Assembly: GCF_000372965.1 (NCBI RefSeq)
Contig: NZ_KB890024.1
Location: forward strand, 2,110,839 to 2,174,838
Direction of reading: 5' to 3'
Source of the DNA: Hoeflea sp. 108
GTDB taxonomy: Bacteria; Pseudomonadota; Alphaproteobacteria; Rhizobiales; Rhizobiaceae
Length of the DNA: 64,000 nt
Every line of letters begins with the position of its first letter. Position 1 is the stretch's first letter. A program made the translations under genes and the position numbers. This document shows positions 1-7,608 of this stretch, piece after piece. The notes under the pieces were generated by a model that ran no database searches, had not been told where the DNA came from, and saw only the letters and a list, made by a program, of their open reading frames with translations.

Positions 1-918
1 GAGCTTGGCCTTCAGCGCGGCAGGCGTTGCGTCGGCGTCCGACGATGGCACGGTGCCGAGTTCGGCGAAGCGGGCAATCACATTCGGGTCCTTGAGGGCC
101 TTCTGCAGCGACTGCGACAGGCGTTCGGTCACTTCTGCCGGCGTGCCCTTGGGGGCATAGACGCCGTGCCAGATGCCGACTTCCATGCCTTCGAGGCCGC
201 CTTCCTTGGTGGTCGGCACGTCGGGCAGGACGCTGAGGCGGGCAGGCGAGGTCACGGCATAGGCCTTGATGGTGCCGCCCTGGATCTGCTTGGTGGTGTT
301 GGTGGTCTGGTCGCACATGATGTCGACCTGGCCGCCGAGCAGGTCGGTCATGGCAGGGCCGGTGCCCTTATAGGGAACGGTGACCAGCGGCGTGCCGATG
401 GAGCTCATGAACAGCATGCCGCACAGATGCGAGGCCGCACCGATGCCGGCATTGGCGACGGTGACCTTGTCCTTGTTGGCCTTGGCGTAGTCGACCAGAC
501 CCTTGAGGTCGGTTGCCTCGAGGTCCTTGCGGGCAACGATGGTCATCGGCACTTCGGTGACGAGGCCGACATATTCGAAGGCGTTCAGCGTGTCGTAGGC
601 GAGCTTGCGGTAGAGCGTGGCTGATGTGGCCATGCCGATGTGGTGGAGCAGCAGCGTGTAGCCGTCCGGATCGGCCGAGGCGACACGGCCCGCGCCCAGC
701 GTTCCGCCGGCGCCGCCGACGTTCTCGACGATGACCTGCTGGCCAAGATCCTTGGACATGGATTCGGCGACGAGACGGGTGACGGTGTCGGTCGGGCCGC
801 CGGCGGCGAAAGGCACGACGACGGTGATGGTGCGCTCGGGGTAGCCGGCAGCGTCAGCGGCAAGCGGGAAAATGGCAACAGCAGCGGCCGTCGCCAGCGA
901 GGCGATAAATTTCTTCAC
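1..918 (-). CDS. Tripartite tricarboxylate transporter substrate-binding protein (Bug/TctC family), 3' end cut by window
   Basis: Periplasmic solute-binding protein of the Bug/TctC family, which delivers carboxylates to a TctAB-type membrane transporter. The GTG start at 918 is preceded by GGGAGGACACC, a strong ribosome site. The first about 24 residues (VKKFIASLATAAAVAIF...) form a signal peptide, followed by YPERTITVVVPFAAGGPTDT, the typical Bug N-terminus with its glycine-rich ligand loop. The family features LGAG, VPYKG and LSVLPDVPT are also visible. The reading frame stays open to base 1, so the C-terminus and any tctB/tctA genes lie outside the window. It lies downstream of dctB-dctD on the same strand, separated by 215 bases that hold a candidate DctD site, so its expression is probably controlled by that pair. 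The ligand cannot be read from sequence; Bug proteins bind varied carboxylates. Confidence 0.93.
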   Translation of the reverse strand, partial: MKKFIASLATAAAVAIFPLAADAAGYPERTITVVVPFAAGGPTDTVTRLVAESMSKDLGQQVIVENVGGAGGTLGAGRVASADPDGYTLLLHHIGMATSATLYRKLAYDTLNAFEYVGLVTEVPMTIVARKDLEATDLKGLVDYAKANKDKVTVANAGIGAASHLCGMLFMSSIGTPLVTVPYKGTGPAMTDLLGGQVDIMCDQTTNTTKQIQGGTIKAYAVTSPARLSVLPDVPTTKEGGLEGMEVGIWHGVYAPKGTPAEVTERLSQSLQKALKDPNVIARFAELGTVPSSDADATPAALKAKL

Positions 919-1019
919 GGTGTCCTCCCAAAGGTATCGGAACTTGACCTCCGCCGGGACCACAGCTCCTCCGGGGCCGGCGTTGGATCAACCGATAGGG
1001 CGGCAGGGGCCGGCGATCC

Positions 1020-1035
1020 GCAACGCCGCCGCCGT
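1020..1035 (-). promoter_or_regulatory. Candidate sigma-54 promoter (-24/-12) for the Bug/TctC gene
   Basis: On the minus strand CGGCGGCGGCGTTGC keeps the GG and GC dinucleotides of the -24/-12 elements ten bases apart and has a perfect TTGC at -12, but the -24 box is poor. A second candidate with correct spacing is GGGCCACATTTTAGC at 1046-1060. Either would put the palindrome at 1105-1122 some 50-80 bases upstream, a normal enhancer distance. This is a tentative call from pattern only. Confidence 0.3.
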
Positions 1036-1104
1036 CCGATTGTCGGCTAAAATGTGGCCCAGGTTGTTGCGATGGGTGGAAAAGGTAACATCGGCCTTTT
1101 GGCG

Positions 1105-1122
1105 TGTGTGGAATTCCACACA
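1105..1122. promoter_or_regulatory. 18-bp perfect palindrome, candidate DctD upstream activating site
   Basis: TGTGTGGAATTCCACACA reads identically on both strands. It lies between the dctD-type gene stop (1134) and the Bug/TctC gene start (918). Its symmetry, its length and its position upstream of a possible sigma-54 promoter fit an enhancer site for the adjacent NtrC-class regulator. As I recall it, the rhizobial dctA enhancer repeat has the related form TGTGCGG...CCGCACA. The site assignment is inference. Confidence 0.6.
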
Positions 1123-1133
1123 AAGGCGCCGGA

Positions 1134-2489
1134 CTAGTCCTCCGATGCGTCTACCAGGCCGATGCGATTCTTGTCGAGGCCGTAGCGCAGCATCTTCTCG
1201 TAGAGTGTCTTGCGCGAGATTCCGAGCTGCTCATAGACCGGCTTGAGGCTGCCGCCATGGGCCACAAGGGCTGCCGATATGATGTTCTTTTCGAAGCCGG
1301 CGACGCGCTCGGCCAGCTTTTCGTCGCCTTCGGCAAGATTGTCGTCGGCCGATTGCAGACCGAGGCCGAGGATGAAGCGGTCGGCGGCGTTGCGCAGTTC
1401 GCGCACGTTGCCGGGCCAGTCGAGCCTGATGATGTCGGCCACCACGCGCGGCGGCACCTCGGCGTCGTCGCGGCGGTAGCGGCCGGCGGCCTCGCGCACC
1501 AGTTGCAGAAACAGCAGCGGCACGTCCTCGCGCCGCGCCGCGAGCGCCGGCATGCGCAGCGTCACCACATTGAGGCGGTAGAGCAGGTCGGCGCGGAAAC
1601 GCCCAGCGCCGACCTCGGCGTCGAGATCGACCTTGCTGGTGGCGATGAAGCGCACATCGAGCGGGATCGGCTCATTGGAGCCCAGCCGATAGATGACGCG
1701 GTCCTGGATGACGCGCAGAAGCTTGGCCTGGAGATCTGCTGGCATCGAGCTGATTTCGTCGAGCAGCACCGTGCCACCGCGGGCATGTTCGAATTTGCCG
1801 TAGCGCGGCCTGAGCGCGCCTGGAAACGCGCCGGCCTCGTGGCCGAACAACTCGCTCTCGATCAGCGTGGCCGGAAGGGCGGCGCAGTTGATAGCGACGA
1901 AAGGTTTTGTCGCGCGGCTGCTGATGTCGTGCAGCGCGCGCGCCGCCACTTCCTTGCCCGTGCCGGTGTCTCCGATGATGAGCGCGTCGGCATCTGTCGC
2001 GGCGATGGCGCGCAGCTTGTAGCGCAACTCGACCATAATCTGGCTGCGGCCGGGCAGGCGCGCCTCGATGTCGTCGTTCTTGCCGGCGGCGGCGCGCAGT
2101 TGCCGGTTTTCCAGCACAAGCCTGCGCCGGTCGATGGCGCGTGTTGCCATTTCGGCGAGGTGCTGCGAGGTGAACGGCTTTTCGACGAAATCGTAGGCGC
2201 CCTCGCGCATGGCACGCACGGCAAGCTGGACGTCGCCATGGCCGGTGACAAGGATGACGGGAATATCGGCATCGACCTCGTGGATGCGGTTCATCAGCGT
2301 CATGCCGTCCATGCCGGGCATGCGGATGTCGGAGACGACGACGCCGTAGAACCCTTGCGTGATGAAGTCGAGGGCGCGTTCGGCGCTGGCGCTGTCCTGG
2401 ACGACGAGGCCGGCAAGGTCGAGCGACTGTGCCGTCGAGCGGCGCAACTCGTCCTCGTCGTCGACGAGCAGCACGACAGGCGGCCTCAT
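1134..2489 (-). CDS. dctD: DctD-type sigma-54-dependent response regulator
   Basis: NtrC-class activator of 451 residues. The receiver domain (about 1-120) has acidic residues D10/D11, phospho-acceptor D54 in VVSDIRMPGMDG and K104. The AAA+ sigma-54 interaction domain (about 145-380) shows Walker A GDTGTGKE at 173-180 and Walker B GGTVLLDEI near 238-246. The Fis-type helix-turn-helix lies at about 410-440 (LGISRKTLYEKMLRYGL). The normally invariant GAFTGA loop that contacts sigma-54 reads GAFPGA at 220-225. The start overlaps the stop of the upstream sensor kinase gene (ATGA), so the two are translationally coupled. Dicarboxylate regulators of this family usually control dctA; here the next gene is a Bug/TctC binding protein, so the regulon probably concerns that transporter. 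The symbol reflects family resemblance rather than proof of C4-dicarboxylate sensing. Confidence 0.85.
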   Translation of the reverse strand: MRPPVVLLVDDEDELRRSTAQSLDLAGLVVQDSASAERALDFITQGFYGVVVSDIRMPGMDGMTLMNRIHEVDADIPVILVTGHGDVQLAVRAMREGAYDFVEKPFTSQHLAEMATRAIDRRRLVLENRQLRAAAGKNDDIEARLPGRSQIMVELRYKLRAIAATDADALIIGDTGTGKEVAARALHDISSRATKPFVAINCAALPATLIESELFGHEAGAFPGALRPRYGKFEHARGGTVLLDEISSMPADLQAKLLRVIQDRVIYRLGSNEPIPLDVRFIATSKVDLDAEVGAGRFRADLLYRLNVVTLRMPALAARREDVPLLFLQLVREAAGRYRRDDAEVPPRVVADIIRLDWPGNVRELRNAADRFILGLGLQSADDNLAEGDEKLAERVAGFEKNIISAALVAHGGSLKPVYEQLGISRKTLYEKMLRYGLDKNRIGLVDASED

Positions 2490-4327
2490 TCGGCCGCCTC
2501 GCGCATGGCGGAGCGCATCGCATCGAGGTCGATTGTGAACAAGGCTCCGCCTTCAGGATGATTCAAGACGCCAAGACTCCCACCGAAGTCCTTGATGATA
2601 TTGTATGAAATCGAAAGACCAAGGCCAAGGCCCTTGCCCACGCCCTTGGTCGAGAAGAATGGATCGAAGATGCGTTCGGCAATCGCCTTGGGCACGCCGG
2701 GGCCATGGTCGCGCACTGTGATGGTCACCTTGCCGGCCTTGCGTCGCGCCACGAGTTCGATGCGGCGGTCGGGCAGGCCTTCCACCGCGTCGGCAGCGTT
2801 GGTGACGATATTGACCAGGACCTGCTGCAGGCGCACCGCGCCTGCCTTTACCGTCAGCGGCGTTGGGCCAAGGTCGACCGACAGCGTCGCGTCCGCCGCC
2901 TTGAGGCGCCAGGCGACGATCTCCTGGGTGTCGTGGACCACCTCCTGCAGCGACACTGCGCCGAGCTTCTGGTTCGGCTTGCGGGCGAAGTTCCTGAGAT
3001 GCTTGCTGATCGAGGCCATGCGATCGGTCAGGCTCGAAATGCGCGAGACATTGTCGCGCGCCTCGGCGACGCGCTCGCGGTCGATCAGGATCGCGGCATT
3101 GTCGGCGTAGGTTTTCACTGCCGCCAGCGGCTGGTTGAACTCGTGTGATAGTGCTGCGGACATCTGGCCGAGTGCGGCGAGCTTGCCGGCCTGGATCAGG
3201 TCGGCCTGGGTCTGGCGCAGCTGCTGTTCGGTGGCGCGGCGCTCGGCGACCTCGGTCTCTAACCGCGTATTGACCAATGCGAGGTCGGCGGTGCGTTCGT
3301 CGACGCGGCGCTCCAATTCCTGCTGCGCCGATTGCTGCATCTGCATGCGTTCGGCCAGCCGCGCCCGGCGCTGCAGGATGATGGCGCTGCCGAGGGCTGC
3401 AAGGCCAAGCGCAAGAAGGGCGAGCACGACCGCCGACAGCGACTGGGCGCGGGCGGAACTTGTGTCGGCCAGCACATGCACCGTCCAGCCGGCCTCGGGC
3501 ATTTCTTCGGCGACCTCGAGGAATTCGCGTGTGTTGCCGCGTTCAGAGATTGCCAGAAGCTCCCGGCCATCGGCCATGAAACGGGAGACGGGCAGGTTGC
3601 GCAGCACCGCATCGGAATAGCGCCGCGAGGCCGTGGTACGCGCCAGCATTTCCGACGTCAGCGGCTTCATGCTTGAATAAAGCCAGCCAGGGCGGCTGCT
3701 CATGAAGATGATGCCTTCGGGGTCGGTGACGGTCAGTTCGAAGTCGCCCCCGCGCCACGAGGCCTCGATCTCCTCGATATGCACCTTGAGAACCACCACG
3801 CCGGCGGCGCGCTCGCCGAGCTTTACCGGCGCCGAGAAATAGTAGCCGCGCATGTTGGACATGACGCCGAGTGCAAAGAAGCGCCCGAGCCCGCCGCGGA
3901 TGGCATCCTGATAGTAGGGCCGATACGAATAGTTCTCGCCGACGAAAGTGGTGGGCAGATCGTAGTTGCTGGCCGCGATCGTGTCGCCGCCCGGTTTGAT
4001 GACGTAGATGTCGGACGATTCGAGCAGGCTGTTGATCGATTTGAGGTAGCGGTTGGCGACGTCGCGCAGCGCAGGATCGTCAGGCGAGGCGAGCATGAGC
4101 TGGATGTCGTCATTGTCGGCGATCAACTGCGGCAGCGCCTTGTAGCGGCTGATCTGGCCCGTCAGTGCGGAGACGGCAAGCCGGAGCGTGGTCTGGCCGC
4201 GCGCTTCAGCCTCGTCCATATAGGCGCGCGTGGCAAGCCGTCCGCCCAGCACAACGATCGCAAGCGCCAGCGCTGCCAGGGCTAGCCCCGGCCACATCCA
4301 GCGACGACCGTAAAGAAAATGCTGCAT
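2486..4327 (-). CDS. dctB: DctB-type sensor histidine kinase
   Basis: Membrane sensor kinase that would phosphorylate the DctD-type regulator encoded next. With the start at 4327 (MQHFLYGRRW) the protein has 613 residues: a transmembrane helix at about 13-29, a periplasmic double-CACHE-like sensor region at about 40-290, a second helix at about 297-318, a coiled coil, a HisKA domain with the phospho-histidine (about H395) in LSHEFNQPLAAVKTYADNA, and a HATPase domain with DHGPGVP and GLGLGLSI. An in-frame start at 4384 would add 19 residues before the first membrane helix and looks less natural; neither start has a strong ribosome site. The gene is divergent from adenine deaminase across about 120 bases. 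The family senses C4-dicarboxylates in rhizobia; the ligand here is unproven. Confidence 0.87.
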   Translation of the reverse strand: MQHFLYGRRWMWPGLALAALALAIVVLGGRLATRAYMDEAEARGQTTLRLAVSALTGQISRYKALPQLIADNDDIQLMLASPDDPALRDVANRYLKSINSLLESSDIYVIKPGGDTIAASNYDLPTTFVGENYSYRPYYQDAIRGGLGRFFALGVMSNMRGYYFSAPVKLGERAAGVVVLKVHIEEIEASWRGGDFELTVTDPEGIIFMSSRPGWLYSSMKPLTSEMLARTTASRRYSDAVLRNLPVSRFMADGRELLAISERGNTREFLEVAEEMPEAGWTVHVLADTSSARAQSLSAVVLALLALGLAALGSAIILQRRARLAERMQMQQSAQQELERRVDERTADLALVNTRLETEVAERRATEQQLRQTQADLIQAGKLAALGQMSAALSHEFNQPLAAVKTYADNAAILIDRERVAEARDNVSRISSLTDRMASISKHLRNFARKPNQKLGAVSLQEVVHDTQEIVAWRLKAADATLSVDLGPTPLTVKAGAVRLQQVLVNIVTNAADAVEGLPDRRIELVARRKAGKVTITVRDHGPGVPKAIAERIFDPFFSTKGVGKGLGLGLSISYNIIKDFGGSLGVLNHPEGGALFTIDLDAMRSAMREAAE

Positions 4328-4450
4328 GACGCGGCCTGAACCCGTTCGAGCCGCCAAGTATACCGGTGCGGCCATGCCGCACAACCAAGGCCCTGTTTTC
4401 CGTCGTGGCTTTCGTTACAGTCGCATTGAAAGAGCACAGGATTCCTTGCA

Positions 4451-6262
4451 ATGCCCAAACAGTCGCCCTTCGCCAAGCCGCGCCCGTGGACCGAGACCGC
4501 ACCTCAGCTGGTCGACGTCGCCATGGGCCGCAAGCCGGCCGATCTCGTCATTCGCAACGGCCGCTGGGTGAATGTGCATTCGGGCGAGATCATACCCGGT
4601 ACAGACCTTGCCATCACAGCCGGCCGCTTCGCCTATTGCGGGCCGAATGCCAGCCACACCATCGGCGAAGGCACCAAGGTCGTCGATGCCGGTGGACGCT
4701 ACCTCGTGCCCGGCCTGTGCGATGCGCATATGCATGTCGAAAGCGGCATGGTCACCGTCACGGAGTTCTCGCGCGCGGTCATTCCGCATGGCACCACCTC
4801 GATGTTCGTCGATCCGCACGAGATCGCCAATGTGCTCGGCCTACAAGGCGTGCGGCTGATGCATGACGAGGCGTTGGCCATGCCTATCAACGTGCACGTG
4901 CAGATGCCGTCCTGCGTGCCGTCGGCGCCGGGACTGGAGAATGCCGGTGCGGTGCTGACCGTTGAGGACGTCGCCGAGGCGATGACCTGGGAAAACATCA
5001 TCGGCCTGGGCGAGGTCATGAATTTCCCGGGCGTCGCCGCCAACAACCCTGTTATGTCGGGTGAGATCGCCGAGACGGTGAAGGCTGGCAAGACCGTCGG
5101 CGGCCACTATGCCTCGCCTGACCTCGGCTTGCCGTTCCACGGCTACGTCGCCGGTGGCCCGGAGGACGACCACGAGGGCACTCGCGCCGAGGACGCCATC
5201 GCCCGTGTCCGCCAGGGCATGAAGGCGATGCTCCGCCTGGGCTCGGCCTGGTACGACGTTGCCAGCCAGATCAAGGCGGTCACCGAGATGGGCATCGACC
5301 CCAGGAACTTCATCCTCTGCACCGACGACAGCCATTCCGGCACGCTGGTGCATGACGGGCACATGGATCGCGTCGTCCGCCATGCCATCCAGCAGGGGTT
5401 GAAGCCGGTGACGGCGATCCAGATGGCGACGATCAACACCGCCCAGCATTTCCGCCTGGAGCGCGAGGTTGGCTCGATTGCACCGGGCCGGCTCGCCGAC
5501 GTGCTGATCGTCTCGGACCTCGCAGAACTCAAGATCGACGAAGTCTTCGCCCGCGGCGTGCGGCTGGCCAAAGCCGGCAAGCTGGAAGTCGATATTCCCG
5601 CTTATGCCTATCCGGCCGAGGCCAAGAATACGGTCAAGCTCGGCAAGCAGCTTGGCGCCAGCGATTTCGACATCAAAGCCCCAGAGGGCGCAAACGAGGT
5701 CAGGGTGCGCGTCATCGGCGTGATCGAGAACCAGGCGCCGACCCGCGCGCTGGAGGCCGACCTGCCGGTCGAGGACGGGCTTGTCCGCATGGACCGCCGC
5801 AACGACGTCTGCCAGATCGCCCTCGTCGAGCGCCACCGCGCCACGGGGCAGGTGACCAACGCCTTCGTCTCCGGCTTCGGCTATATGAAGGACTGCGCGC
5901 TGGCTTCCACGGTCGCCCATGACAGCCACCACATGATCGTCGTCGGCACCAATAAGGCCGACATGGCGCTGGCGGCCAATCGGCTCGGGCAGGTCGGCGG
6001 CGGCGTGGTGCTGTTCTCGGAAGGCAAGGAACTGGCGCTGGTCGAGATGCCGATAGCCGGCCTGATGTCCGACGAGCGCGCCGAGATTGTCGCCGCCAAG
6101 GCCGACAGGCTGGTTCAGGCGATGCGCGACATGGGCTGCAGCCTCAACAATGCCTATATGCAACACTCGCTGCTGGCGCTGGTGGTGATCCCCGAACTGC
6201 GCATTTCCGACGTCGGCCTGGTCGATGTCAGGACCTTCGAGAAGGTCGACCTGTTCGTCTGA
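4451..6262 (+). CDS. ade: Adenine deaminase
   Basis: Cytoplasmic amidohydrolase that converts adenine to hypoxanthine and ammonia in purine salvage. The 603-residue length is normal for the family. The N-terminal part shows PADLVIRNGRWVNVHSGEI, then the metal-binding HMHVES motif (H93, H95) and the conserved PSCVPSAPG and GLGEVMNFPGV segments. The central FILCTDDSHS segment and the C-terminal domain, which includes GFGYMKDCALASTVAHDSHH, complete the family signature. It stands alone, with the divergent dctB-type gene upstream and a convergent small gene downstream. A nucleobase permease lies about 49 kb away in the same window, but nothing links the two directly. Confidence is high because many family segments match along the full length. 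Confidence 0.95.
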   Translation: MPKQSPFAKPRPWTETAPQLVDVAMGRKPADLVIRNGRWVNVHSGEIIPGTDLAITAGRFAYCGPNASHTIGEGTKVVDAGGRYLVPGLCDAHMHVESGMVTVTEFSRAVIPHGTTSMFVDPHEIANVLGLQGVRLMHDEALAMPINVHVQMPSCVPSAPGLENAGAVLTVEDVAEAMTWENIIGLGEVMNFPGVAANNPVMSGEIAETVKAGKTVGGHYASPDLGLPFHGYVAGGPEDDHEGTRAEDAIARVRQGMKAMLRLGSAWYDVASQIKAVTEMGIDPRNFILCTDDSHSGTLVHDGHMDRVVRHAIQQGLKPVTAIQMATINTAQHFRLEREVGSIAPGRLADVLIVSDLAELKIDEVFARGVRLAKAGKLEVDIPAYAYPAEAKNTVKLGKQLGASDFDIKAPEGANEVRVRVIGVIENQAPTRALEADLPVEDGLVRMDRRNDVCQIALVERHRATGQVTNAFVSGFGYMKDCALASTVAHDSHHMIVVGTNKADMALAANRLGQVGGGVVLFSEGKELALVEMPIAGLMSDERAEIVAAKADRLVQAMRDMGCSLNNAYMQHSLLALVVIPELRISDVGLVDVRTFEKVDLFV

Positions 6263-6299
6263 GCATTCACAAGAGAACGGCAGACGCCTGCCAGCGCCA

Positions 6300-6896
6300 T
6301 CAGTCCGTCTCCGCAAAATGCTGGTAATGCGCGCCGGTGACGCCGGCCGCATCGAGAGCATCCTTCAGCGCCTCGCTGATCGCCGGCGTTGGCATGACGA
6401 TGAACTTGTCGATCCAGACATGATGGTTGCCGATCTGCGACCGATTGAAGACCAGTTCCTTCTTGCTGCCGTCGAGGTACCAGAGATTGCGAAACTCGAA
6501 CGTGGTCTTGGCACGGTCGACTGTGTCGAGGCGGTTGCAGGGAACGAACCAGAAGCGGTCGGCGGCAAGTTGGCCGTCCGTCCACAAGAACTGGATGGGA
6601 AAGAACTGGTGGACGCCAGGTTCGAAGCGCTCGATGACGTCTTTGACCTTGGCGCTGACCGACAGGCCGAAGGCGTCGTAAAGATCCAGAACCGGCCGCT
6701 TCGGCCCGGTGAGTTCGATTTTCGTGGGGATGTAAGTCGCCTCGAACGGCCGGCCGTAATACGAGTAACCAGGTCTAATTCGAATGCCGTCGTCTCTGGT
6801 GATGTCGACAGGTCGTATCTTCTCGATGTCGCCGTCCAGGGCGCGGTAAATGTAACTGTAAAGATCGCTGCCCTTGTGGCTGAGAAAATAGACCAT
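6300..6896 (-). CDS. Imm11-like (DUF1629) protein, possible orphan immunity protein
   Basis: Small cytoplasmic protein of 198 residues without signal peptide or membrane helix. The C-terminal half (RFWFVPCNRLDTVDRAKTTF, then LVFNRSQIGNHHVWIDKFIV) resembles the Imm11/DUF1629 family, whose members sit beside polymorphic toxins and are thought to neutralise them. That is family resemblance by eye. No toxin gene with secretion features is adjacent: upstream is a divergent small gene and downstream is adenine deaminase. Its promoter would lie in the AT-rich stretch 6897-7054. Its base composition is lower in GC than the neighbours, consistent with acquired DNA. It could instead be a standalone protein of unknown role. 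Confidence 0.7.
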   Translation of the reverse strand: MVYFLSHKGSDLYSYIYRALDGDIEKIRPVDITRDDGIRIRPGYSYYGRPFEATYIPTKIELTGPKRPVLDLYDAFGLSVSAKVKDVIERFEPGVHQFFPIQFLWTDGQLAADRFWFVPCNRLDTVDRAKTTFEFRNLWYLDGSKKELVFNRSQIGNHHVWIDKFIVMPTPAISEALKDALDAAGVTGAHYQHFAETD

Positions 6897-7054
6897 ACTC
6901 AGTTCCTCAAAAATCGATATCCCACTGCTGAAAGGAAGAATGCGTCACAAGGTATTTTTAACATGCCAAGAGGTCTGGTTATAATTTCAGCTCGGGGATT
7001 GCCGGCGGCCATGGATATTCAGTGTGGGCTGAGCGTATCACCAGAGGTGGCAAG

Positions 7055-7441
7055 ATGTTTTTCTATGTCGGTTTTCCCTACGACCACAATGTCAAGGCTG
7101 TTCGTCGCGTCGTCTATGAGCGCGGGCTGACTTCTCACATGAACGACCACAAGTGGCGGGCGCTCTGCTCGGCGGTGGTTGAACAGCTTCCGTTCGCTCC
7201 GCCCTATCAAGAGAAGCGGGTAACTTCAGACGTACTTCGTCCTGAGGTGCTTGACTTCGCCCCTGGTTACCATGGTGATTGGGCGAGGACGCCTGAAGGC
7301 GCGATGGGATTGTCGATAGAATGGCTGAAGGTTGCGCCCAGGGTTCGCGTTGAGGTTGGCCGACTGTTGCCGCCTCGCATCGAGGACTGTGCGGCGCAGC
7401 TACGCTGCTTGCTGGCCAGCTTGCGCATCCCGTTCAAGTAA
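7055..7441 (+). CDS. Small protein resembling DUF6678, possible immunity-type protein
   Basis: Predicted protein of 128 residues. I chose the ATG at 7055 because CAGAGGTGGCAAG gives a good ribosome site; an internal ATG at 7139 (MNDHKWRALCSAV) matches where DUF6678 proteins usually begin and is an alternative. The visible pattern (MNDxKW near the start, SIEWLKV in the second half) recalls DUF6678, a small family frequent in toxin-immunity neighbourhoods. This is a resemblance, not a proven assignment. There is no signal peptide, membrane segment or catalytic motif. It is divergent from the Imm11-like gene and shares its AT-rich upstream region, so the two may have arrived together. Confidence 0.6.
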   Translation: MFFYVGFPYDHNVKAVRRVVYERGLTSHMNDHKWRALCSAVVEQLPFAPPYQEKRVTSDVLRPEVLDFAPGYHGDWARTPEGAMGLSIEWLKVAPRVRVEVGRLLPPRIEDCAAQLRCLLASLRIPFK

Positions 7442-7479
7442 GAGGATGGCTTTTTTGTTGTTTTCGGCCACACCCCTGC

Positions 7480-7499
7480 AGCCGAAGATCTCTTCGGCT
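7480..7499. terminator. Hairpin between convergent genes (first of two)
   Basis: AGCCGAAGA and TCTTCGGCT form a perfect nine-base inverted repeat around two bases. It lies just past the stop at 7441 and before the convergent hydrolase gene. There is no clear run of T on either side, so termination is inferred from position and stem strength. Confidence 0.4.
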
Positions 7500-7524
7500 C
7501 CTAGTCCCGCAAACGATCGTCAAA

Positions 7525-7550
7525 TGCGCCTGCGGTCATGGGCAGGCGCA
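7525..7550. terminator. Hairpin between convergent genes (second of two)
   Basis: TGCGCCTGC at 7525-7533 pairs perfectly with GCAGGCGCA at 7542-7550 across an eight-base loop. With the hairpin at 7480 it fills the gap between convergent genes and probably acts as a bidirectional stop, although no T run follows. Confidence 0.45.
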
Positions 7551-7608
7551 CCAATCGCCGACGCGGAACTGCATCGTGCTGATGATTGGCGTCAGGAGTT
7601 CGATCAGG

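Noticed and set aside
1104..2561. 485-codon plus-strand open frame opposite dctD
   Set aside because: Antisense to a complete response regulator with all motifs intact; its translation has no domain.
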